From contig JBGUXP010000019.1 in assembly GCA_045222295.1 (NCBI GenBank), forward strand, positions 1-64,000: a stretch of DNA of 64,000 nucleotides, given 5' to 3'. This DNA comes from Colimorpha sp045222295. Its GTDB lineage: Bacteria > Bacteroidota > Bacteroidia > Bacteroidales > P3. Both the position numbers and the translations under genes were made by a program. Shown piece after piece: positions 23,030-30,496 of the stretch. The notes beneath the pieces were generated by a model. It worked only from the letters and a program-made list of their open reading frames with translations, had not been told where the DNA came from and ran no database searches. Numbering within the stretch: the stretch's first letter is position 1; each line of letters begins with the position of its first letter.

Positions 23030-24280
23030 TTATTTCTGTATGAGTTTGATGAGCATCGAGAATGCTTGGTTGGTGGTGCGGTCGATGGTCTGTTGGCGGC
23101 GGTCGCCGTAGTGCATCAGCTGGGTCACCGTATGCGTGGCATCAGCCACGGCCACCCAGACGGTGCCGACGGGCTTCTCCGCTGTGCCGCCCGTGGGGCC
23201 TGCGATGCCGGTGGTGGCGATGGCGTAGTCGGCACCGAGACGCTCTCGCACGCCCTCCACCATCTCGCGGACGGTCTCCTCGCTCACGGCGCCGTGGGCT
23301 TCCAAGGTGCTGTGCTTCACGCCGAGAGCACTCTTCTTTACTTCGTTACTGTAAGCAACTACGCCACCCTTGAAATAGGTCGAAGCGCCGGCTTGGGCAG
23401 TCAGCAGTCGTGCGATGTTGCCGCCGGTGCAGCTCTCGGCGGTGGCGAGGGTCTTGTCTTTGGTGATGAGAGTCTTGTGTACCAGCTCGTCGAGTGTTTC
23501 GCAGTCCTCGCCGACGATGTATTGGCCGGCTATCGCGTAAAGGTTTTCCACAGCATTGTTTATCTGAGTAATCAGAGTATTCCGATTACTCGGAGAATTC
23601 GGAATCCTTCCCGTCAGCCTCAGCTTCACCATCCCAGCCACAGGCAGGTAGGCCAGCTTGATATTCTTCGGCAGCGCGAGTTCCCACGGCTCAATAAGGT
23701 CTGAGAGGAAGCTCTCGCCAATGCCCTGCACCAGGATGTTCTTGTTGATGATGGTCTCCGTTTGAAAGGTCTCCTGTAGCTTGGGAATGACGCGGTTGCG
23801 CATCAGCCAGTCCATCTCGAAAGGTACACCGGGCATGGACACCAGCACCTTCCCCTCACGCACAAACCACATGCAGGGTGCTGTCCCCAAATCATTGTTC
23901 AGCACCTCGCAGCACTTGGGCACCAGGGCCTGGGCGCGGTTCACGGGCGTGAGCTCGTAGCCGCGGGCTGCGAAAATGCGGCGCACATTCTCGAGCGCCG
24001 TTTCGTTTTCAACTAATTCTGAGTTGAAATATTCACACAACAGTTTCTTTGTGATGTCATCCTTTGTGGGGCCGAGGCCGCCGGTGACCAGTACCGCGTC
24101 GCCCTCGCTCATGGCTGTGTCCACGGCCTCCCAGATGTCCTTGTGGATGTCGCCCACCACCACGGTACGCTTCACCTCCATGCCTGCCTCGGTGAGCATG
24201 CGGCTCATCGTCGAGGCGTTGGTGTTGACGACCTGCCCAATCAGAAGCTCGTCGCCTATGTTGATGATTGTAACGTTCAT
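23030..24280 (-). CDS. cinA: CinA family nicotinamide-nucleotide amidase/competence-damage protein
   Basis: Two-domain enzyme of NAD salvage and nucleotide housekeeping: an N-terminal molybdopterin-binding-like COG1058 domain (MNVTIINIGDELLIGQ, LVTGGLGPTKDD) and a C-terminal NMN deamidase domain (TLATAESCTGGNIARLLT, TTGIAGPTGGT). The start is ATG at 24280, overlapping the folA stop by four bases (ATGA); the longer open frame upstream is folA in another frame. The 416-residue length is normal. Residues about 225-239 (RIPNSPSNRNT) are encoded by an inverted word array (23564-23607) in a loop between the domains. Confidence 0.95.
   Translation of the reverse strand: MNVTIINIGDELLIGQVVNTNASTMSRMLTEAGMEVKRTVVVGDIHKDIWEAVDTAMSEGDAVLVTGGLGPTKDDITKKLLCEYFNSELVENETALENVRRIFAARGYELTPVNRAQALVPKCCEVLNNDLGTAPCMWFVREGKVLVSMPGVPFEMDWLMRNRVIPKLQETFQTETIINKNILVQGIGESFLSDLIEPWELALPKNIKLAYLPVAGMVKLRLTGRIPNSPSNRNTLITQINNAVENLYAIAGQYIVGEDCETLDELVHKTLITKDKTLATAESCTGGNIARLLTAQAGASTYFKGGVVAYSNEVKKSALGVKHSTLEAHGAVSEETVREMVEGVRERLGADYAIATTGIAGPTGGTAEKPVGTVWVAVADATHTVTQLMHYGDRRQQTIDRTTNQAFSMLIKLIQK
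23564..23607 (-). repeat. Inverted ATTC/GAGTAATC-word array in cinA
   Basis: GAGTAATC (23566-23573) and GATTACTC (23584-23591) form an inverted repeat, followed by GGAGAATTCGGAATCC. It encodes a low-complexity Asn/Ser/Arg loop after the conserved VKLRLTG. Confidence 0.65.
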
Positions 24281-24801
24281 ATTCTGAATTTTCTGTCGTA
24301 TTCGGCGTAGCTGAATTCCAGGCCGCTTTTCTCGTCGGTCATGATTTCTGTCTCGTTGACCTTGTTGAATTCTGAGAGGTCGATGACGGGGAAGAAGGTG
24401 TCGGCTTCGGGGAACTCTTTGTGCACCCAGGTGACATAGAGACGGTTCACCCATGGCATCAGCATGTTGTAGATGCGGCCACCGCCAATGATGAAGATTT
24501 CTTCTTCGCTGTCGCGCAGCAATGAGAGGAGGTCGTTGACGGAGCGCACCACCTCGGCGCCCTTGGGGGCGAAGTCCTCGCTCAGCGAGAAGACGATGTT
24601 GCGTCGACCCACCAGCGGACGCTTGGGCAGGCTCTCCCAGGTGCGGCGTCCCATCACCACAGGATGTCCCATCGTCAAGGCTTTGAAACGCTTGAGGTCA
24701 CCGCTGAGATGCCACGGCATGTCGCCGTTGAGTCCAATGGCGCGGTTCTCGGCCTGTGCTACAATTATCGAAAGATTCGGTTGCTTGTTGATGTCAATCA
24801 T
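24277..24801 (-). CDS. folA: Dihydrofolate reductase
   Basis: Reduces dihydrofolate to tetrahydrofolate with NADPH. The 174-residue protein has the diagnostic AIGLNGDMPWHL substrate loop, the VVMGRRTWESLP cofactor motif and FIIGGGRIYNMLM. It lies between hydF and cinA, with the ATGA overlap to cinA. The start (MIDINKQPN) fits the first beta-strand position. A complete inverted-repeat element occupies the gap to hydF. Confidence 0.96.
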   Translation of the reverse strand: MIDINKQPNLSIIVAQAENRAIGLNGDMPWHLSGDLKRFKALTMGHPVVMGRRTWESLPKRPLVGRRNIVFSLSEDFAPKGAEVVRSVNDLLSLLRDSEEEIFIIGGGRIYNMLMPWVNRLYVTWVHKEFPEADTFFPVIDLSEFNKVNETEIMTDEKSGLEFSYAEYDRKFRI

Positions 24802-24817
24802 TTTCTTTTATGATATT

Positions 24818-24881
24818 TCTCAATCAGAACTAAAAGAACTATCAGATTTTCTTTTTGTTCTTTTCGTTCTGATTGAGATTA
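24818..24881. repeat. TCAATCAGAAC inverted-repeat element, copy 3 (complete; overlaps hydF 3' end)
   Basis: Arms TCTCAATCAGAACTAAAAGAAC (24818-24839) and GTTCTTTTCGTTCTGATTGAGA (24858-24879) pair over about 22 bp. The right arm is translated as the last residues of HydF (NQNEKNKKKI) and the element supplies its stop codon. Confidence 0.85.
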
Positions 24882-25996
24882 TTAAAAATTCTTGTTGCTC
24901 TGTCGAATATGCCGTTGCACTGGGCCAAGGCCAGGCCGTAGTTGCTCACGGGGATGCCGGATTCGATGGCCGGCAACAGACGGGCTTTCACCTGCTGTGC
25001 GGTGATGACACAACCGCCACACTGTATCACAAGTGCATACTGTGACAGGTCGGACGGCAGTGGCGACAGGCCTCCAATAACCTCGCAATGCAACTGTTTG
25101 CCAGTGGCCTTCTGTAATAGGGCGGGCAACTTCACGCGGCCGATGTCCTCGCAGGTCACGTTGTGGGTGCAGCTCTCCAGCAGCAGTACACGATCACCAT
25201 CCTTGAGGTTGCCAATGGTTTGTGTTCCATGTAGGTACTCGTCGAACAAGCCTTTTTGCCGCGCCAGAACTACGCTGAAACTGGTCAGTGATATTTCGTC
25301 GGGAACTATTTGGGCCACGGTGTGGAACACTTGGCTGTCGGTAATAACTAGTCGTGGGGTTGTTTTAAGCGAATTCAGCGCCGACGCCAGTTCTTGTGGC
25401 TGACAGAAGAATGCTTGGGCATGAATATCCATCAGGTCACGCAATACTTGTACCTGCGGCAGTATCATGCGCCCTTCAGGGGCGGAGCTGTCAATGGGTG
25501 TCACCAGCACTACAGTGTCGCCCGGGGAAACGATATCTCCCAGCAACGAGCGCCCACGGTAGGCGCTCTCGGGCAACGCTCTCTTAATTTGATTGATAAG
25601 GGATTCCTTGTCGATAGGACTGGCCTTGGTGAGCACTTTGAGCATAGGAGTTCCATGCTCTTTGCACCATTTTTCTACCCTCTCTTCAGGTTCGCCGTAG
25701 GCTCCTTTGGTGTAGAGTAGCAGTGCCAAATCTACTTCTGCCAGGGCGGCCATGCTCTTCTCCACGCGCATGGCACCGAGCTCGCCTTCGTCGTCGATGC
25801 CGGCGGTGTCGATAAGCACCACAGGACCGATGCCGCCAATCTCCATGCTCTTGCGCACGGGGTCGGTGGTCGTCCCGGCGGTGTCGCTGACGATGGCAAT
25901 CTGCTGGCCGGTCAAAAAATTCACCAGCGAGCTCTTGCCCACGTTCCTCCGGCCAAAGAAGCCGATTCTCGGCTTTAGTTCATTCCCTTTGCTCAC
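24842..25996 (-). CDS. hydF: [FeFe]-hydrogenase maturation GTPase HydF
   Basis: Scaffold GTPase that, with the radical-SAM enzymes HydE and HydG, assembles the 2Fe subcluster of [FeFe]-hydrogenase. The 384-residue protein has the G domain with GRRNVGKSS (15-23), a DTAGTTTDP switch and DTAG, then the C-terminal cluster-binding domain with C276 (SCTHNVTCEDIGRVKLP) and C326/C329 (QCGGC), the family's Fe-S ligands. HydE, HydG and the hydrogenase are not in the window. The C-terminal ten residues come from an inverted-repeat element, so its stop codon is repeat-derived. Confidence 0.93.
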   Translation of the reverse strand: MSKGNELKPRIGFFGRRNVGKSSLVNFLTGQQIAIVSDTAGTTTDPVRKSMEIGGIGPVVLIDTAGIDDEGELGAMRVEKSMAALAEVDLALLLYTKGAYGEPEERVEKWCKEHGTPMLKVLTKASPIDKESLINQIKRALPESAYRGRSLLGDIVSPGDTVVLVTPIDSSAPEGRMILPQVQVLRDLMDIHAQAFFCQPQELASALNSLKTTPRLVITDSQVFHTVAQIVPDEISLTSFSVVLARQKGLFDEYLHGTQTIGNLKDGDRVLLLESCTHNVTCEDIGRVKLPALLQKATGKQLHCEVIGGLSPLPSDLSQYALVIQCGGCVITAQQVKARLLPAIESGIPVSNYGLALAQCNGIFDRATRIFNNLNQNEKNKKKI

Positions 25997-26040
25997 GTTT
26001 ACAATATTTTAGGAAGCCTTATGGCCCTCAGTTTCTACTG

Positions 26041-26048
26041 CAAATATA
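26041..26048 (-). promoter_or_regulatory. -7 box of the hydF-folA-cinA unit
   Basis: On the minus strand TATATTTG followed by CAGTAG; the hydF start is about 44 bp downstream. Confidence 0.7.
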
Positions 26049-26086
26049 CGAAAAAAAACACACCCGAAAATGGCAATTTCCAACTG

Positions 26087-26175
26087 CCTGATACTTAGTA
26101 CCATCTCCGTATCAAGTCCGACTCAAGTCCGACCCATCTCCGAATGTAGTCGGAGATGGGTCGGTGGAGGTGCGG
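26087..26175. repeat. Palindrome plus tandem GGAGTTGG element, copy B
   Basis: CCCATCTCCGA (26133-26143) pairs with TCGGAGATGGG (26150-26160). Tandem words (CATCTCCGT, CAAGTCCGA) lie on the left and the boundary word CTGATACTTAGTACC marks the left end, so it runs opposite to copies C and D. It sits between the divergent hydF and lipoprotein promoters. Confidence 0.8.
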
Positions 26176-26303
26176 TGATGGCATAGGGAAGGACCCTAAG
26201 AGGTGGGGGCGGGATGTGAAAAATGTTAAAAAAAAAGGGGCTTTTGTAGAGATTTGGCAAAAAGTCTGTTATATATATTATGTATGGACAAAGAAAAAAG
26301 TTG

Positions 26304-26311
26304 TATTTTTG
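26304..26311 (+). promoter_or_regulatory. -7 box for the short A2M-like pair
   Basis: TATTTTTG followed by CAATG. Its position argues for the ATG at 26332 as the true start of the next gene, because upstream in-frame ATG codons would lie within or before the promoter. Confidence 0.7.
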
Positions 26312-26331
26312 CAATGGGAAAAAGAAAGAAT

Positions 26332-27966
26332 ATGAGACGGGTTGTTTTTGCAATGCTTTTGTTGCTAGCGGGTTGCACTGCCGATAAGGTGCCCACCAGC
26401 GTACGTTTCTGTGTGCGTTCGGCTGCTTACCCCGCGAGCGAGTGGTCTCTGGTGGGTGTTTTCTGCAAGGAGAAGACACCGCTGTGGGTGAGAATGATAA
26501 CTGATGGCGACAGCACGCTGGTCGAAGAGTGGAAGGTAAATTTTGAGCAGAAGATGGAGTGTCTCTACCTGCCGCCCATGGCACCAGGGCGCTACCGTCT
26601 ACAAGCCTCGTTGCGGCGCGGAGACCCCAGTTTGGCCGAGGTATTGATTGTCCGTTCCGATACGGTGCTGGTTTTTAATTGCGATGCCAACTATTTCTGG
26701 ATTGGGAATGAAGGATTTCTTCTCGATGCCGTCAGCGGCAAGCCTGTTGTAGGTGCCGAGGTGAAATTGACTGATGTTGAGCGCGAAGCGCTGGTGACCA
26801 CGCTCTTCACCGACTCGGTGGGAGCGTATCGTTTCCATGTCCTTGAGTCATGGAGGGAATACTCTGTCGATGCTGGCACGCAGGGAACGGGTATCTTGTA
26901 CCAATGGGATAAGTTTTTTCGTTACATTTTTTTCGGCGACACGGTGCGCATGGTCGGTCGGGGGTTCTCGCCCGATGCCCGGCTGGTGGATGAAGAGGAC
27001 AGGCGTGTGGCTTCGGTGCACTTTAAACCTAACGACATGGGCATCAGCGAGGCAATGGTGGTCCTACCCCAGAAAGGACCGCATTACCTGATTGTAGACC
27101 AAGACGATACGGTGGCTATAGTGCGGCCAGACATTGCCGATGAGCAGGATCAGTACCATTTTTATCAGCGTGAATTTCAGGGGGGGGCTATGGATGACCA
27201 CCGCTTGCGGTTTACTGTGGAGGACTACAGCGGCGAGTCTTCCCGTGTGCCGGTGCATGCGGATGTGATGCGCTTTGGCGAACCTCATCCGTGGCGCATG
27301 AGCACCCGTTTCTCTTTGCCGATAGGAGCCGATGTTATCCATCATTCGATAGACAGCGCCGAGTTCGCCCGTCGCTTCCCCTATCTGCTGATGGACACCA
27401 TGAGCCGCCATTCGTTGTCTGAACTGCCTGATTTGACCCTCGCAGCCTCCTACGACTTCGAGATGGCCAACGGTGACACTGCGAGTATCGGTTTGGACAA
27501 ATTGGATTCCGGTTCGTACCGCATCATTCTCACAATGCCCCTTCCAAAGGGGGATAGGGACTCCGTCGAGAGGCTTTTTTACCACTATTGCACTCCGGGT
27601 TATCGCCTCGGCAGTAGTCCTTTCTATGCCTACAACATCAGCGGGCAGAACCACGCGGTGGGCGACACGCTGCGGGTGAAAGTGGGCAGTTGCTACAACG
27701 GGGTGACGGTGCTGTGTCAGGTGGAAGTGAATGGCAAAGTGGTGGAGGTTAAACAGCTTCGGTTTAATAACAACGAGACGATACTCTGTCAGCCGCTACG
27801 TCAGCGGGGTGTGGTGCAGATGAAGTTTCTGTCAATATGGCATGGCGAGTTTGACTCTTGGACGGCGCGCGTCGATGTGGGTCGCACTCGGCTTGACTGG
27901 TATTGGGATGACCTGTATCAATACGAGACGTTCGATCTGTCTGGACAAGTTATTGACTTGAGATGA
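26332..27966 (+). CDS. Short alpha-2-macroglobulin-like lipoprotein, paralogue 1
   Basis: A 544-residue lipoprotein (lipobox LLAGC). It is built of beta-sandwich modules seen in the front half of Bacteroidota alpha-2-macroglobulin-like proteins: a module with LPPMAPGRYRLQA, a carboxypeptidase-regulatory-like segment DAVSGKPVVGAEVKL, a SIDSAEFARRFPY module, and a final AVGDTLRVKVGS...SIWHGEF module. No thioester motif (CxEQ) or bait-like region is present, and it is far shorter than the roughly 1900-residue full-length forms. The next gene repeats the same modules in order. A run of eight G (27180-27187) lies in the middle. Function unknown; a role in envelope or surface protein binding is only a guess. 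Confidence 0.65.
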   Translation: MRRVVFAMLLLLAGCTADKVPTSVRFCVRSAAYPASEWSLVGVFCKEKTPLWVRMITDGDSTLVEEWKVNFEQKMECLYLPPMAPGRYRLQASLRRGDPSLAEVLIVRSDTVLVFNCDANYFWIGNEGFLLDAVSGKPVVGAEVKLTDVEREALVTTLFTDSVGAYRFHVLESWREYSVDAGTQGTGILYQWDKFFRYIFFGDTVRMVGRGFSPDARLVDEEDRRVASVHFKPNDMGISEAMVVLPQKGPHYLIVDQDDTVAIVRPDIADEQDQYHFYQREFQGGAMDDHRLRFTVEDYSGESSRVPVHADVMRFGEPHPWRMSTRFSLPIGADVIHHSIDSAEFARRFPYLLMDTMSRHSLSELPDLTLAASYDFEMANGDTASIGLDKLDSGSYRIILTMPLPKGDRDSVERLFYHYCTPGYRLGSSPFYAYNISGQNHAVGDTLRVKVGSCYNGVTVLCQVEVNGKVVEVKQLRFNNNETILCQPLRQRGVVQMKFLSIWHGEFDSWTARVDVGRTRLDWYWDDLYQYETFDLSGQVIDLR

Positions 27967-27979
27967 AGAGTGAAAAACT

Positions 27980-30496
27980 ATGAAGAGACTGTTGATTATC
28001 ATTGCTGTTGTTTTTGTGGCGCTGCCTTTGTGGGCGCAGGAAAACCCGGCGCCGATGCCACCAAACTATGAACGTATCCAGAAAGAGACGAAGCGATGGT
28101 TTGGCGAGTATAATTATAGGAAGTTGGTGAAACGGTTTGGGCGTTGCGACACATCATTGACTATCGATCACATCCGCTGCCTCTACTATGGCGCGGCCAT
28201 GCGTGGCGACACTGCCTACACCATCACCGCACAGCGGTCGTGGTGGCAACGGGTGGAAATGATACAAGCCGTATGGTCGTCGGGCAACGGCTCGGACACA
28301 TTGCCCTTCCATGTAGCCTCCTATGCCGATGCCCGCTTCATGCGCGACGACACGGGCGACAGCAACGTCCACTGCATGCTGATGGGCAAGCCGTTGTGGC
28401 GCAAGTCGGTTGAACCATTGGCGCACTTGAGTGAGAAGAGTGCCAAAGAGATGTTTGGAGAAATGGACAGCGTGGCCATGGTGCGCCTGGGGGTGCTGCC
28501 CACGGCGGAACAACGGCGGCTTTTCAAACTTGTGGCCAATGCGGAACCTCACGCCAAGGAGTTGCTGCGGAGTTCTTACGAGGGGGTGCCAAACAGCTGC
28601 CTGTGGCTCGACCTGGAGCTTGCCGAGTTGAATCACTGGGGAACGAGAAGTTACGAACAACATCTCGACCGGCACCGTGGCGACACGTCGGTGCTGCTGG
28701 CGGAATACTATCTGCGCATGGCCAAGGAGGCCTTGGAGAATGCTGACAACTATAATGAGTGGAGTCGCTACCAGGATATTGTCGGTTGGTGCGACACCAT
28801 CTGCCGCTTCTGGCCCTCAAGCATCGTGGCACAGCATGCCGAGGCCTTGCGCGAGCGGGTGATGACGGGCGAGGTGCGCCTGAAGGATGTCTATCGTCCC
28901 TATGTTGTCCCTTATGCCGCCAACGAGTGGGCACTGGGAACGGTGTGGCACCGTTTGACAAAGAAGGTGTGGCTGCGGCTGACACCGATGGATACCTTGG
29001 AACGAGAGCATCCAAAGGTGTTGAAAGAGTGGTCGATGACGGTGAGTGAGCATCCCGACTTGCAATACCATGAGGCCTATGTCTACCTGCCACCCATGCC
29101 CACGGGACACTACCTGCTGTGGGCCTCGGCCGACAGCCTGTTCAACTACTACGATGTGCAGGAGGTCATCTTCAGCGACCACTACCTGATGGCCGACCAG
29201 GTGGGACGCGGCGTAGTGATGGACAGCCGAACGGGAAAGCCTGTAAAAGGGTTCAAGGTTTATATGCAAAACAAGGGAAACACTGTCGCTTCCGTTCGAA
29301 CCGACCGACATGGGTATTTCGCTTTCGATGTTCCCGAAGAGGCCGATCACTATAACCAATACAAACTTTATGCCCCCTACAAGGGGCTTGACCTGGCTCG
29401 CGGAATGTACGTCTATCCGATGGCACTGGAACATTTTGTACTGGATACCACCCGTGTGGAGGATGAATGGGATGATGATGAGGATGAGGAGGACGGCGAG
29501 GTACTGGATGTGGATTCGCTGGCTAAAATCGCCCAAGACTATCGACTTTACTATGACAGTGCCACGTGCGACAGCCTTTGGTTCTGCTATGGCTATTTCC
29601 ATTGGGACGGTAAAACGCATTATCTGCCGGCGGTGGAGGCCGAGCTGACGGTGGAGCGACTCCAGGTGCCGTCTGTGCATCGGCTGAATCACATGATGCT
29701 CTCGCGCGATGGGGAGCAGACGATTGACTCTGCCGAATTCGAACGACGATTCCCGGGCTTTGCCTATAGTCCTTCAATCAACCGCACCGACGATTGGCCT
29801 GTGGCCGAGCTGGTGGGTGTCTGGCGACAGCACTTTGAGGCGGCCGAGAACCATGCCTTTGCCATGCCGCCGTTGGAGGCCGCCGGTGTCTACCGTGTCA
29901 CCATCAAGGTGGGGGAGGAGGAAACCCATGCAACGCTTTGCCATGGACGGTGGCCGATGACAGGCTCGCATATCGATGCCTGGCGGGAGGGTTCTGGAGT
30001 GCTCGCCGTCGGCGACACCCTGCGGGTACATCTGGCCTCATGGCAGAAGGATGTAAGGGCTGTGGCTCTTTTGATGGTGAATGGGAGGGTGACAGACTGC
30101 CGCGAAGTGAGACTGGGTGGCGAGGAGTGTGTGTTGGAATATCCTTTGGGTGATGTGGAGGGAATTGTGATATGGAAGGTGGCTTCGGTGTGGCACGGCG
30201 AGCCGTCGAACGGAGAGATAAAAGTTGCTGTAGGTCCCCGGGCCGTGGATTATGTGAAACATTTCAACGACTATTGGTTCTATATGGAACGTCATCTGAT
30301 GGATTGGACGCGCTATTATGGTGTGCAGCGTTTGCGCCATGCACCGCTTCCGTCCTACCCCGACCGTCAGCAGTTCATCCCCTCGGTGTGTCGTTACTTG
30401 GAACTTAGACTTGTACCCATCTGCCATATTTATGATCCAGGCGAATACAACCGCTGGCGTCTCATTAGCTATTGTGAGCTACTCCGCTGCCGTTAG
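27980..30496 (+). CDS. Short alpha-2-macroglobulin-like exported protein, paralogue 2
   Basis: An 838-residue exported protein (signal peptide ending near LWAQ, no lipobox). An N-terminal helical region of about 290 residues is followed by PYVVPYAANEWALGTVWHRL and the modules shared with the preceding gene: LPPMPTGHYLLWA, DSRTGKPVKGFKVYM, TIDSAEFERRFPG and AVGDTLRVHLAS...SVWHGEP. The helical front and YAANEWALG region resemble the start of large Bacteroidota A2M proteins, but the thioester and receptor-like C-terminal parts are missing. An acidic run of Asp/Glu (about residues 495-510) interrupts the middle. It begins 13 bp after paralogue 1 and overlaps convergent mutS2 by 4 bp. Confidence 0.65.
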   Translation: MKRLLIIIAVVFVALPLWAQENPAPMPPNYERIQKETKRWFGEYNYRKLVKRFGRCDTSLTIDHIRCLYYGAAMRGDTAYTITAQRSWWQRVEMIQAVWSSGNGSDTLPFHVASYADARFMRDDTGDSNVHCMLMGKPLWRKSVEPLAHLSEKSAKEMFGEMDSVAMVRLGVLPTAEQRRLFKLVANAEPHAKELLRSSYEGVPNSCLWLDLELAELNHWGTRSYEQHLDRHRGDTSVLLAEYYLRMAKEALENADNYNEWSRYQDIVGWCDTICRFWPSSIVAQHAEALRERVMTGEVRLKDVYRPYVVPYAANEWALGTVWHRLTKKVWLRLTPMDTLEREHPKVLKEWSMTVSEHPDLQYHEAYVYLPPMPTGHYLLWASADSLFNYYDVQEVIFSDHYLMADQVGRGVVMDSRTGKPVKGFKVYMQNKGNTVASVRTDRHGYFAFDVPEEADHYNQYKLYAPYKGLDLARGMYVYPMALEHFVLDTTRVEDEWDDDEDEEDGEVLDVDSLAKIAQDYRLYYDSATCDSLWFCYGYFHWDGKTHYLPAVEAELTVERLQVPSVHRLNHMMLSRDGEQTIDSAEFERRFPGFAYSPSINRTDDWPVAELVGVWRQHFEAAENHAFAMPPLEAAGVYRVTIKVGEEETHATLCHGRWPMTGSHIDAWREGSGVLAVGDTLRVHLASWQKDVRAVALLMVNGRVTDCREVRLGGEECVLEYPLGDVEGIVIWKVASVWHGEPSNGEIKVAVGPRAVDYVKHFNDYWFYMERHLMDWTRYYGVQRLRHAPLPSYPDRQQFIPSVCRYLELRLVPICHIYDPGEYNRWRLISYCELLRCR

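Noticed and set aside
24281..24454. Longer start for cinA
   Set aside because: The extension is folA read in another frame; the ATGA overlap start at 24280 gives the family N-terminus.
26332..30496. The two A2M-like genes as one frameshifted gene
   Set aside because: Both have their own signal peptides and repeat the same modules in order, so they are tandem paralogues rather than halves of one gene.
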